A stretch of DNA of 64,000 bases from Clostridium pasteurianum (GTDB taxonomy: Bacteria; Bacillota; Clostridia; Clostridiales; Clostridiaceae). Where the stretch lies: the NCBI RefSeq assembly GCF_001705235.1, contig NZ_MCGV01000001.1, positions 3,972,181-4,036,180 on the forward strand, written 5' to 3'. Every line of letters begins with the position of its first letter. Position 1 is the stretch's first letter. A model generated the notes under the pieces. The model was not told where the DNA came from. It did not search any database and saw nothing but the letters and a program-made list of their open reading frames with translations. The position numbers and the translations under genes were made by a program. Positions 52,874-62,075 of this stretch are shown here, in pieces.

Positions 52874-54106
52874 TTGGCGATAGGAAGAAAAGTGGAATTA
52901 TTTAATACTTATGATAATGTCTATACACTGTCAGTCAACGGCGTACTGCTTCATAGTGTATATCATCCATTAAAAGAAGCCGTGAATTTTGCAAAATATA
53001 GAGAAAAGAAAGTTAAGGATAAAAGGAATATAGTTATATATGGTATAGGATTAGGATATCATATTTTGGAATTATTAAAAGTAATAGATGAAAAAAGTAA
53101 TGTTAACGTATTTGATGTAGATGAAGAAGTAATGAAAGCTGCGCTGCAGTATGGTGTTTTAAAGGAAATTTTAAAGGATAAGAGAGTAAGTGTTTCATGT
53201 ACATATAATGGGGATACTTTGAAAAAATTATCTAAATGTATTGATGAAAGTGATGCGTTTATTATATACAAACCATCAGCAAGAGTTCTTCCCGAAGGCT
53301 GCAATGAGTTTAAAGAGGCATTACAAAGATTTGAAATTGCAGTAATAGAATTTGAAAGGCACGGTGAAATAGCTAAAAAAAATTCTCTTTTAAATGAAAA
53401 GATGAAATTTGATACTATTGAAAAGTTTTTTAAAGAATACAATTTTAGAAACAAAAAAATCATTATTGCAGCAGCTGGACCGTCGTTAGGCTTAAATATT
53501 GGTAAAATAAAAAAAATTAGAGATAAGGCTATTATTTTTGCAGTTGGAAGTTCATTAAAAACGTTAATGAATGCTGGAATAAAGCCAGATATGATAACAA
53601 TTATAGATCCTCAAGAAATAGTTTATAACCAAATTGAAGGATATGAAAATTTAGATGTACCTATGTGCTTTTTAAATATTGCCTCAAATTTAGCTGTAAC
53701 AAAGTATAATGGACCTAAATTTATGTTTTACAATTCAGGTGATGGTGTAGTGAATGAGGATAAGGTAATTGATACTGGGAAATCTGTGGCCACAGCAGCC
53801 TTGAGCATTGCTATAAAAGAAGACGCAAATTCAGTAATATTTGTTGGACAGGATTTGGCTTATCTAAATAATAAATCTCATTGTGATGATTATATTCATG
53901 GAAATGCACCTGTTTTTAATAGTGATTTAACTAAAAAAGTAGAAGGAGTAGATGGAAGTATTCTCAAGACTACATCTGGATGGCTGTACATGAAAAAATG
54001 GCTTGAAGATAAAATTGCTAAGTATACTCACATTAAATTTATAAATTGTAGTGCTGGAGCTAGAATAAAAGGAACTATAAATGCAGATATTGAAAAAATT
54101 TTTTGA
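52874..54106 (+). CDS. Motility-associated Maf / DUF115 family protein, probable flagellin nonulosonate transferase
   Basis: 410 aa from TTG 52874 (AAGGAG 9 bases upstream; an ATG at 52865 touches the SD). Contains a Rossmann-like N-terminal part (NIVIYGIGLGYHILELL) and the MAF_flag10/DUF115 core (~195-360): IIIAAAGPSLGLNIGKIKKI, FAVGSSLKTLMNAGIKPD, DPQE and GQDLAY. Maf proteins are required to attach pseudaminic or legionaminic acid to flagellin in Campylobacter, Aeromonas and clostridia. PseB- and PseI-like genes in the same locus support this. Confidence 0.83.
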   Translation: MAIGRKVELFNTYDNVYTLSVNGVLLHSVYHPLKEAVNFAKYREKKVKDKRNIVIYGIGLGYHILELLKVIDEKSNVNVFDVDEEVMKAALQYGVLKEILKDKRVSVSCTYNGDTLKKLSKCIDESDAFIIYKPSARVLPEGCNEFKEALQRFEIAVIEFERHGEIAKKNSLLNEKMKFDTIEKFFKEYNFRNKKIIIAAAGPSLGLNIGKIKKIRDKAIIFAVGSSLKTLMNAGIKPDMITIIDPQEIVYNQIEGYENLDVPMCFLNIASNLAVTKYNGPKFMFYNSGDGVVNEDKVIDTGKSVATAALSIAIKEDANSVIFVGQDLAYLNNKSHCDDYIHGNAPVFNSDLTKKVEGVDGSILKTTSGWLYMKKWLEDKIAKYTHIKFINCSAGARIKGTINADIEKIF

Positions 54107-54126
54107 AATAATATGGAAGTGAAACT

Positions 54127-55146
54127 ATGAATTACTATGAAGATAAAAAAATATTGATAATTGGTGGGACTGGTACAATTGGATCAAAAATGGTCACAGA
54201 ACTTTTAAAATCAAATCCTAAGGTAATAAGGATATTTAGCAGAGATGAGTATAAGCAATTTATGATGCAAAATGCTATAAAAGACTGCAATAAATTAAGA
54301 TTTTTAATTGGCGATGTAAGGGATTATGATCGTGTTGAAAGAGCTATGAATGGTATAGATATTGTATTTAACTTAGCAGCTATGAAGCATGTTCCAGCCT
54401 GTGAGTATAACCCAACTGAGGCAATTAAAACAAATGTGTCAGGCATGGAGAATGTTATAAAAGCAGCAACCTATAACAACGTACAGTGCGTACTTTTTAC
54501 AAGTTCAGATAAAGCTATAAATCCAATAAATGCTTATGGTGCAACTAAATTATTAGCTGAAAAATTAGTTCAAGCAGCTAATTTTAGTAAAGGTTCCATT
54601 AGAACTAAATTTGTTGCAGTAAGATTTGGCAATGTTATGGGGTCAAGGGGATCAGTTATACCATTTTTCAAAAAACAAATTATTGATGATGGTATAGTTA
54701 CAGTAACAGATGGGAGAATGACACGTTTTATGATGACAGTAAAGCAGGCAGTAAATCTTACACTTATAGCAGCAGAAAAGGCATTAGGTGGAGAAGTTTT
54801 TGTGCTAAAAATGCCTGTTCTATTGCTTCAAGAACTTGTTGATGTTGTAGTTGAAGAAACCTCTAGAAAATACAGTTTGGATAGAGAAAAAATTAATACA
54901 AAAGTAATAGGATTAAGAGCAGGAGAAAAGATGTATGAAGAACTTATGACAGAGGAAGAAGCTCAATATGCCTATGAATTTGATGATATGTTTGCTGTTA
55001 CGCCTACAAGCTTTGACAGACTAAAGTATGAAAATTTTTATTCAAGTTGCAAGAAAGCTAAAATAAAAAGTTATACTTCAAATGATGAGATTATTTTAAG
55101 TAAAGAGCAATTAAGAAATATAATTAAAAATGAAAATTTAATCTAA
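54127..55146 (+). CDS. UDP-N-acetylglucosamine 4,6-dehydratase-like (PseB/CapD family)
   Basis: 339-aa extended SDR. NAD loop GGTGTIGSKM (~13-22), SRDEYKQ, NLAAMKHVP, and catalytic TSSDKA with YGATK (~138-142). This is the first step of pseudaminic acid synthesis or, in LegB form, of legionaminic acid; the PseI-like gene at 63169 favours pseudaminic acid. A dyad aaacttag/ctaagttt (55158-55181) follows, possibly a partial terminator. Confidence 0.85.
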   Translation: MNYYEDKKILIIGGTGTIGSKMVTELLKSNPKVIRIFSRDEYKQFMMQNAIKDCNKLRFLIGDVRDYDRVERAMNGIDIVFNLAAMKHVPACEYNPTEAIKTNVSGMENVIKAATYNNVQCVLFTSSDKAINPINAYGATKLLAEKLVQAANFSKGSIRTKFVAVRFGNVMGSRGSVIPFFKKQIIDDGIVTVTDGRMTRFMMTVKQAVNLTLIAAEKALGGEVFVLKMPVLLLQELVDVVVEETSRKYSLDREKINTKVIGLRAGEKMYEELMTEEEAQYAYEFDDMFAVTPTSFDRLKYENFYSSCKKAKIKSYTSNDEIILSKEQLRNIIKNENLI

Positions 55147-55216
55147 ATGTAAATTTTAAACTTAGGGAAAACTCTAAGTTTATTTGATTATTATAATTAA
55201 AATTGGAGGAACAGCT

Positions 55217-56929
55217 TTGAAAAGAAGTATTAGTGAATATATTAGCACATATAAGCAATTAAATAAATGTGGCACTAGGAATATTAGAATAGCTTATCTT
55301 TCTAGTTTTACAACAAGGGCATTTAAAGAAGTTTTGACTGTGGAGTGCGCAGATGAAGATATTAAGTGCGAATTTTATGAGGGAGCATATAATCAGTATT
55401 CTCAAGAAATTCTTAATTTGAATGGTAGCCTTTATAAATTTAACTCTCAATTAATAATAATATTTATAGATATTAGAAGTTTGCTTGGTGAAAATTATTT
55501 TCAATTTTATGCTTTTAATGAAAATCAAAGACGAGAATTTTTTGATGAAAAATTGAATAACATAGAAAATTTATTAGAAGTTTTGAAATCAAATACAAAT
55601 TCTAAAATACTATTTCATAATTTTGAAGTGCCAATGTATTCATCTATGGGAATTTTAGAGAATAAACAGAATGAGGGTATTGTCAAAAGTATTACTATGT
55701 TAAATGAAAAACTTAATGCTAAATATATTAATGATAATCAGGTGTTTATATTTGATTATGAAGGTTTTTGCTCAAAGTACGGGAAAATAAATATTCACGA
55801 TGATAAAATGTATTATATAGGGGATGTAAAACTTAAATTTGATTATATTCCATATCTTTGTATGGAATATATGGGATATATTAAACCAATGTGTTCTATT
55901 ATAAGGAAATGTATTGTTCTAGATTTAGATAATACTTTATGGGGCGGTGTAGTTGGTGAACTTGGTATAGAAGGAATAAAACTTGGACCGACAAATGAGG
56001 GTAAGCCTTTTTGGGAACTTCAAAAATATCTTTTAGCCCTTAATAAAAGAGGAGTTCTTTTAGCTGTAAATAGCAAAAATAACAAGGATGAAGCACTCGA
56101 AGTTATTAAAAAGCATCCTTATATGGTTTTGGGAGAAGATAATTTTGCATGCATAGAAATAAATTGGGATGATAAGGTTTTAAATTTAAAGAAGATTTCA
56201 AAAGAACTTAATATAGGGCTTAATAGTATTGTATTTATGGATGATGATAAATTTAATAGAGAAATTGTAAAAGGAGAACTTCCAGATGTTAAGGTAGTAG
56301 ATTTGCCCAGTGATCCTGCATTATATTTAAGTACTGTTATGGGTCTAAATGATTTTAACATATTAAGTCTTACACAAGAAGATAAGAATAAACAAAAGAT
56401 GTACAATGCTCAAAAGAAAAGAGACATAGAAAAAAGAAATAGTACCAATATTGATGAATACATTAAAAATTTAAAAATAAAAGTTGATATCAAAGAAAAT
56501 GATATATTTAATGTTGCAAGAATTTCGCAGCTGACTCAAAAAACAAATCAATTTAATATGACTGGACGCAGGTGTTCAGAAGAAGAAATTAAGAATTTAA
56601 TGAATGATAAAGAATACAAAATTATTTCTGCAAAAGTTTCAGATAAATATGGAGATAATGGACTTACAGCTGTTATAATAATAAATGTAAAAGAAAATAA
56701 ACTTGTTATAAATGGGTTCTTTATGAGTTGCCGCATTATAGGAAGAAGGATAGAAAATAATTTAATTGATTATATAGTAAAAAAAGCTAAAAAGTTAAAA
56801 CTAAATGAAATAATAGGGCAATTTAAAGAAACAGCAAGGAATGTGCCCTGCATGGACTTTTATAAAAATTATGGATTTAAATTATTAAAGGAAAAAGATA
56901 AAACACAATATTGGATATATAAATTATAG
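55217..56929 (+). CDS. FkbH-like HAD-IIIC enzyme with C-terminal GNAT-like domain
   Basis: 570 aa from TTG 55217 (GGAGG 8 bases upstream). N-terminal SGNH-like region (~1-220), HAD motif LDLDNTLWGG (Asp236, Asp238), VNSKN (motif II), FMDDDKFNRE (motif IV), then FkbH C-terminal with TQKTNQFNMT and a GNAT-like end (DKYGDNGLTAVI, CMDFYKNYGFKLL). In polyketide pathways FkbH loads a glyceryl unit from 1,3-bisphosphoglycerate onto an ACP. The following gene is an ACP, so a similar activation is likely, with the product destined for a glycan. Confidence 0.82.
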   Translation: MKRSISEYISTYKQLNKCGTRNIRIAYLSSFTTRAFKEVLTVECADEDIKCEFYEGAYNQYSQEILNLNGSLYKFNSQLIIIFIDIRSLLGENYFQFYAFNENQRREFFDEKLNNIENLLEVLKSNTNSKILFHNFEVPMYSSMGILENKQNEGIVKSITMLNEKLNAKYINDNQVFIFDYEGFCSKYGKINIHDDKMYYIGDVKLKFDYIPYLCMEYMGYIKPMCSIIRKCIVLDLDNTLWGGVVGELGIEGIKLGPTNEGKPFWELQKYLLALNKRGVLLAVNSKNNKDEALEVIKKHPYMVLGEDNFACIEINWDDKVLNLKKISKELNIGLNSIVFMDDDKFNREIVKGELPDVKVVDLPSDPALYLSTVMGLNDFNILSLTQEDKNKQKMYNAQKKRDIEKRNSTNIDEYIKNLKIKVDIKENDIFNVARISQLTQKTNQFNMTGRRCSEEEIKNLMNDKEYKIISAKVSDKYGDNGLTAVIIINVKENKLVINGFFMSCRIIGRRIENNLIDYIVKKAKKLKLNEIIGQFKETARNVPCMDFYKNYGFKLLKEKDKTQYWIYKL

Positions 56930-56940
56930 GAGGATTGGTT

Positions 56941-57168
56941 ATGGATGAATTAAAACAAATTTTTTCATCAGTTACAGGTATGAAGGTAGAAGATATTAAT
57001 GATAATATATCTAGAGATAATAATGACGATGTATGGGATTCTTTTGCTCATCTTATGCTTATTTCTGAAATTGAAGATAAATTAAAGATTAAATTTACAA
57101 TGGAAGAGGTAGAGGGAATAAGAAATTTTAAACAGCTTAATGATATTGCAGCTAAAAAGAGGGGATAG
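56941..57168 (+). CDS. Acyl carrier protein
   Basis: 75-aa ACP; Ser34 in WDSFAHL is the expected phosphopantetheine site (DSLxxL family with Phe for Leu). ATG 56941 follows GGAGG; the TTG at 56935 is inside the spacing. Coupled to the FkbH-like gene and 1 base before the acyltransferase, indicating one loading-transfer module. A separate essential fatty acid ACP presumably lies elsewhere. Confidence 0.85.
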   Translation: MDELKQIFSSVTGMKVEDINDNISRDNNDDVWDSFAHLMLISEIEDKLKIKFTMEEVEGIRNFKQLNDIAAKKRG

Positions 57169-57169
57169 A

Positions 57170-57982
57170 ATGTTTAGAAGTGAAGATAAAATGGAAATAT
57201 TAAATCCATTATTTAAGACAGAAGATGGATATTTGTATTGTAATGACTTTATAAATAGTTTGAAAAATATTGGAATAAAAAAGGGAGATACAATTCTTGT
57301 ACATTCTGATATAACTGTATTTGGTAAATTGGCATTAAGAAATAGAAATGAACTTTTGGGGGCACTTGTAGATGTGTTAAAACAATGTGTTGGAAAAGAA
57401 GGTACCATAATAATGCCTACATTTACTTATAGTTTTTGTAATGGTGAAGTTTTTGACAAAGATAAATCAAAATCTACTGTAGGTGTACTTACTGAATATT
57501 TTAGAAATATGCCGGGTGTAGAGCGGACTATTCAGCCTATATTTTCATGTGCTGTATATGGAAAGCAAAAAGAAGAATATTTAAGAATAGGTAAAGATTC
57601 TTTTGGTGATAAATCAATATTTCAAATTTTACATAAAAATAATGGAAAACTTTTATACTTTGGAGCAGATTTTCATGCCTGTACTTATATTCATTATGTA
57701 GAGCAGAGCTTTAAGGTTCCTTATAGATATTTTAAAACCTTTAAAGGTATAATAAAAGATGGTAATAATCAGTATGAAGATGAGTGTACTTTTTATGTAA
57801 GAGATTTAAAAATAAATCCCATGCTTGATGTTAATTTTTTAAAAAAACATCTAATGGATAATGGATACATGAATGAAGAACAGATAGGATATGGAAAAGT
57901 ACTTTTTGTAAGTGCGGCAGATGTTTATACTCAAGGTAGGAAGCTTTTACAAAATGATATAAATTCTTTTCTTAAAAAGTGA
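57170..57982 (+). CDS. AAC(3)-fold N-acyltransferase
   Basis: 270 aa related to aminoglycoside 3-N-acetyltransferases: GDTILVHSDITVFG, TIIMPTFTYSFCNG, ERTIQPIFSCAVYG and GADFHACTYIHYVEQ with the likely catalytic His. Start ATG 57170 after GAGGGGA. In sugar loci such enzymes N-acylate aminosugars. Given the upstream FkbH and ACP, it probably moves an acyl group from ACP to an aminosugar of the flagellar glycan. Drug resistance is unlikely from context. Confidence 0.8.
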   Translation: MFRSEDKMEILNPLFKTEDGYLYCNDFINSLKNIGIKKGDTILVHSDITVFGKLALRNRNELLGALVDVLKQCVGKEGTIIMPTFTYSFCNGEVFDKDKSKSTVGVLTEYFRNMPGVERTIQPIFSCAVYGKQKEEYLRIGKDSFGDKSIFQILHKNNGKLLYFGADFHACTYIHYVEQSFKVPYRYFKTFKGIIKDGNNQYEDECTFYVRDLKINPMLDVNFLKKHLMDNGYMNEEQIGYGKVLFVSAADVYTQGRKLLQNDINSFLKK

Positions 57983-57994
57983 TATGGAGGTACT

Positions 57995-59317
57995 ATGGAT
58001 TTAATAAATAATTGTGAGATTTATGGTGAAAAGATGTTTAAACTCATGAAAGAGATGTTTCCAATATGCAGGAGCATAACTGGTGATGGAGTAAGGGAAA
58101 CATTAAATATAATAAAGGAAATAATTCCTATAAACATAAATGAAGTGCCATCGGGTACTGAGGTTTTTGATTGGACTGTTCCAAGAGAGTGGAATATAAA
58201 AGATGCATGGATTAAAAACCCAAGAGGAGAAAAAATAGTAGATTTTAAAGAATCAAACCTGCGTGTGTTAAATTACAGTAGTCCTATTAATAAGACCATG
58301 AAATTTGAAGAGTTAAAAACTCATATATTTACTTTGCCATATACACCAGATTGGATACCATATATGACGTCTTATTATAATGAAAATTGGGGATTTTGTA
58401 TGAGTCATAATGAATTTATTAAGTTTCAAAACGAGACAAAACCTGATGAAGAATTTGAAGTCCATATTGATTCATCCCTAAAGAATGGATATCTTACGTA
58501 CGGAGAGTATTTTTTACAGGGGGAAAGCAAAGAGGAAGTGCTTATAAGTACATATGTGTGCCATCCTTCCATGTGTAATGATAATTTAAGTGGAATAGCA
58601 CTTACAACTTATTTAGCATATGCTTTAGCAAAAATGAATGAAAAATGTAAATTAAGATATTCATATAGATTTCTATTTGTGCCAGAAACTATTGGCTCAA
58701 TTACGTGGCTAAGTTTAAATGAAAAGAAAACTTCAAACATTAAATATGGTCTTGTAGCAAGCTGTGTTGGAGATAGAGGATGTCTTACATATAAAAAGAG
58801 CAGAGATGGAAACAACTTAATAGATAAAATAGCTGTTAATATATTAAAATACAGTGGTGCTCAATATAAAGTTTTGGACTTTTTTCCTTGGGGAAGCGAC
58901 GAAAGACAGTTTTGCTCACCGGGTTTTAATTTACCAGTAGGTTCACTTATGAGAACCCCTTATGGGTATTACGGTGAATATCATACTTCAGCGGATAATT
59001 TTAATTTTGTAGATAAAAAAAGCATTGCAGACACTTTTGATAAATATATTAAAATTATTTTTATAATTGAAAATAATAATGCATATTTAAATTTAAATCC
59101 TAAATGTGAACCGAGACTTGGAAAAAGAAATTTGTATGGAAGTCTGGGTGGAAGAATGTTATATGAATATGATGAAACTGCAATGTTTTGGATATTAAAT
59201 CAAAGTGATGGAAAGAATTCTCTTCTTGATATATCTGAAAAATCAAATATAGATTTTTTCAGGATTAAAAATGCAGCGGATGCCCTTTTAAATGCAGGGT
59301 TATTAAAAAAGTTATAG
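57995..59317 (+). CDS. DUF4910 / M28-like aminopeptidase-domain protein
   Basis: 440 aa. Start FPICRSITGDGVRETLNII and VPREWNIKDAWI are characteristic DUF4910 text; the M28-like zinc centre is recognisable in CHPSMCNDNLSG (His, Asp), PETIGS and SDERQFCSPG, EYHTSADN (His). C-terminal ~70 residues form a winged-helix. It is common in polysaccharide and flagellin glycosylation loci but unassigned; it could be an amidase or deacylase acting on sugars. SD ATGGAGG. Confidence 0.78.
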   Translation: MDLINNCEIYGEKMFKLMKEMFPICRSITGDGVRETLNIIKEIIPININEVPSGTEVFDWTVPREWNIKDAWIKNPRGEKIVDFKESNLRVLNYSSPINKTMKFEELKTHIFTLPYTPDWIPYMTSYYNENWGFCMSHNEFIKFQNETKPDEEFEVHIDSSLKNGYLTYGEYFLQGESKEEVLISTYVCHPSMCNDNLSGIALTTYLAYALAKMNEKCKLRYSYRFLFVPETIGSITWLSLNEKKTSNIKYGLVASCVGDRGCLTYKKSRDGNNLIDKIAVNILKYSGAQYKVLDFFPWGSDERQFCSPGFNLPVGSLMRTPYGYYGEYHTSADNFNFVDKKSIADTFDKYIKIIFIIENNNAYLNLNPKCEPRLGKRNLYGSLGGRMLYEYDETAMFWILNQSDGKNSLLDISEKSNIDFFRIKNAADALLNAGLLKKL

Positions 59318-59325
59318 GAGTAAAT

Positions 59326-60249
59326 ATGAATATATTATTAACAGCAGTAGGAAAGAGAGTACAATTAATAAAGCATTTAAAGAAAACTTCTAATGTTTTT
59401 GGAACTGATATAAGTATGCTTGCTCCAGCAGCATGCTTTGTAGATGGATTTTATATTGTGCCAAAGTGCAGTGAGAAAAATTATGTAAATGAATTAATAA
59501 AAATTTGTAAAAAAGAAAGCATTGATATGTTAATTCCACTGTATGAAAGGGAATTTGAACTGCTTTGTGAGTATAGAGAAGAATTTGAAAAAGTAAATAC
59601 TATCTTACTTTTAAGTAATAAGAATGTAATAAAAGTCTGTAATGACAAGTGGGAAACCTATAAATTTTTTAATGAGAATGAAATTAAAACACCAAAATCT
59701 TTTTCGATTAAAGAAAAGCCTTATGATGTAAGATTTCCACTTATAATTAAGCCAAGAGATGGCATGGGAAGTAGTAGTGTATTTAAAATATATGATAATA
59801 ATGATTTGAATTTTTTTGCAAGTAAGGTTCATAATCCTATCATTCAGCAGTACGTTGAAGGCACGGAGTATACCATAGATGTTTTATGTGATTTAAATAG
59901 TAAGATAATATCCATAGTTCCAAGACAGCGTATTGAAGTAAGGGCAGGAGAGGTAACTAAAAGCAAAACTGTTAAGGATAAAAAGATTATAGATAAAACT
60001 TTTGAATTATGCACCAAATTAAAGGGAATAGGACCGCTTACTATTCAGTGTATTAAAGATAAGTTTGATAATATATATTTTATAGAAATTAATCCTAGGT
60101 TTGGGGGCGGCGTTCCTTTAACATTTGAGTCTGGTGCTGATTACGGAAAATTTTTCAATTTTATGAAGGCAGGAAAAAAGATAGAATATGAAATAGGTGA
60201 TTTTAAGGAACTAACTATGCTTCGCTATGATGAGGCGGTGTACAGGTGA
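59326..60249 (+). CDS. ATP-grasp ligase (carbamoyl-phosphate-synthase-like)
   Basis: 307 aa. N-terminal Rossmann-like MNILLTAVGKRVQLI, ATP-grasp with FPLIIKPRDGMGSSSVF (~142-158) and the Mg-binding FIEINPRFGGGVPL (~254-267). ATP-grasp ligases form acyl-phosphate intermediates to join carboxylates to amines; here it may attach an amino acid or acid to a sugar. Its stop overlaps the GTG start of the next gene. Confidence 0.82.
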   Translation: MNILLTAVGKRVQLIKHLKKTSNVFGTDISMLAPAACFVDGFYIVPKCSEKNYVNELIKICKKESIDMLIPLYEREFELLCEYREEFEKVNTILLLSNKNVIKVCNDKWETYKFFNENEIKTPKSFSIKEKPYDVRFPLIIKPRDGMGSSSVFKIYDNNDLNFFASKVHNPIIQQYVEGTEYTIDVLCDLNSKIISIVPRQRIEVRAGEVTKSKTVKDKKIIDKTFELCTKLKGIGPLTIQCIKDKFDNIYFIEINPRFGGGVPLTFESGADYGKFFNFMKAGKKIEYEIGDFKELTMLRYDEAVYR

Positions 60250-60911
60250 TTAAATTAATAATCTTTGATTTAGATGATACTTTGTATGATGAAAGAGATT
60301 TTGTAATTGGTGGATTTAAAGATGTTTGCAAATATTTAAGTCTAAAATATTTGGATGATTATGATTTACTTATGGAAGAAATTTTAAATATATTAAATAA
60401 GGATGGTAGAGGGAAGATATTTAATGTATTATGCGAAAATCATGATTACAACGAGGATATAAAAAAGCTTGTAAGAATATACAGACAAGCTAAACCTAAA
60501 TTAAAATTGTATGATGACAGTAGATATACTCTAAGTAAGTTAAAAGGAAAATACAAACTAGGAATTATAACAGATGGACTTGCAGCTGTGCAATGGAATA
60601 AAATCAAATTATTAAATATAGAAAATTTTTTTGATAAAATAATCGTTACAGATGACTTAGGAAAAGATTTCTCTAAACCAAGTGAAGTTCCTTATATGAA
60701 AATGCTTGAATATTTTAATTTAAATGCCGAAGATTCAGTGTATATAGGTGACAATCCTCATAAAGATTTTATTGGCGCAAGAAAAGTTGGAATGAATACT
60801 GTGAGGATAATTCGTGAACATGGTGACCATAAAAATGATAGATTAAATTTGGATTATGAAGCAGACTGTGAAATTCATAATTTAAATGAACTCATGATGA
60901 CATTAAAATAA
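60246..60911 (+). CDS. HAD-IA family phosphatase
   Basis: 221 aa from GTG 60246, overlapping the upstream stop. Motifs: FDLDDTLYDE (Asp8, Asp10), ITDGL (Thr, ~115), Lys in FSKPSEVPY and the terminal YIGDNPHKDFIGA. HAD-IA enzymes dephosphorylate sugar phosphates such as nonulosonate-9-phosphate, which would fit this locus. The next gene begins immediately downstream. Confidence 0.82.
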   Translation: MIKLIIFDLDDTLYDERDFVIGGFKDVCKYLSLKYLDDYDLLMEEILNILNKDGRGKIFNVLCENHDYNEDIKKLVRIYRQAKPKLKLYDDSRYTLSKLKGKYKLGIITDGLAAVQWNKIKLLNIENFFDKIIVTDDLGKDFSKPSEVPYMKMLEYFNLNAEDSVYIGDNPHKDFIGARKVGMNTVRIIREHGDHKNDRLNLDYEADCEIHNLNELMMTLK

Positions 60912-60926
60912 ATGAGGTGTATAAAA

Positions 60927-62060
60927 ATGAAGGATATAGTGATTTTTAAAGGCACAGGTGCATATGATATGATGCAGTATTTTGCTGATAAATTGGATTT
61001 GGCATTTAAAGAAGAAGGTTTTGAATCTGGAATAATTGATTTAAATAGTTTGGATAAGATGCAGTTTGCAGATGAAATTAAGCAAAAAAAACCTAAACTT
61101 TGTATAGGCTTTAATTCAATGAGCTTTAATTATAATAATATTGCATATTATAGGTATTTTGATTTGAAGCATTTATCTATAATGGTAGATCATCCAATTT
61201 ATCATATACCGACGATAGATTTAAATTATGATAATTTATATATTTTATGTAATGATGTAGGTAGAGTCAATTATTTAAGAAATGAAATAAAAATAAAAAA
61301 TGCTTATTCAATGCTTTTAGGTGCGGATAAGAATATTGAGTGTAGCAGTGATAAAAGGGATAAAGATATAGTCTTTTTTGGTACTATGATTGATTATGAA
61401 GAACTAAGAAAATCATGGAAAGTTAAATTTGGAAAACCTATTAATAAATTATTAAACGATGCAATTGAAGTAGGAATGTATAATTCTTTTTTGCCAGTTC
61501 ATGAAGCTCTTAATATTTCTATGTCATATAATGGATATGACAAAATAAGTGAGAATGACAAGATGAAATTTCAATTAGTACTTTTACCAGAAATTGATGG
61601 ATATCTGAGATTTTTTAATAGACATAAATACATAGAAAAAATAAAAACGCACAAAATCCATATATATGGGAATGATGTTTGGACAAAATTTTTAAATAGA
61701 GATAATGTTATACTTCATTCTCCAGTGGGAATTAATGATTCTATTGAGATTTTAAAACGATCTAAGATATCTTTAAATGCCACTATGACCTTAGTGTATA
61801 ATGGAATAACAGAAAGGGTGCTTAATAGTGCTATGTGCGGGAGCGTTGTACTTTCAAATTATACGCCGCTGCTTCATGAAATTTTCAAGGAAAATGCACT
61901 GCTAGTTGATATTAAAGATATGAATAATATAGATGAACGATTAGATGATTTAATAAATAATGATAGTAAAAGAAACTTAATGGCGGAAAAAGCCAGAAAT
62001 GAAGTAGAAATGAATCATACATGGAATAATAGAGTTAGGGAAATAGCAAATTTAATATAA
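60927..62060 (+). CDS. CgeB-like glycosyltransferase
   Basis: 377 aa from ATG 60927 (GAGGTG 7 bases upstream; an ATG at 60912 precedes it). GT-B-like with CgeB/spore-type text: FNSMSFNYNNIAYYRYFD, DHPIYHIPT, and C-terminal NGITERVLNSAMCGSVVLSN then DLINNDSKRNLMAEKAR and HTWNNR. Such proteins transfer sugars onto surface structures. Acceptor unknown; likely flagellin or glycan precursor. Confidence 0.75.
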   Translation: MKDIVIFKGTGAYDMMQYFADKLDLAFKEEGFESGIIDLNSLDKMQFADEIKQKKPKLCIGFNSMSFNYNNIAYYRYFDLKHLSIMVDHPIYHIPTIDLNYDNLYILCNDVGRVNYLRNEIKIKNAYSMLLGADKNIECSSDKRDKDIVFFGTMIDYEELRKSWKVKFGKPINKLLNDAIEVGMYNSFLPVHEALNISMSYNGYDKISENDKMKFQLVLLPEIDGYLRFFNRHKYIEKIKTHKIHIYGNDVWTKFLNRDNVILHSPVGINDSIEILKRSKISLNATMTLVYNGITERVLNSAMCGSVVLSNYTPLLHEIFKENALLVDIKDMNNIDERLDDLINNDSKRNLMAEKARNEVEMNHTWNNRVREIANLI

Positions 62061-62075
62061 TGAAAAGGTGATAAT

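Noticed and set aside
57170-57982. AAC(3)-like gene considered as aminoglycoside resistance
   Set aside because: Neighbours are FkbH, ACP and nonulosonate genes, so acylation of a glycan sugar is more plausible.
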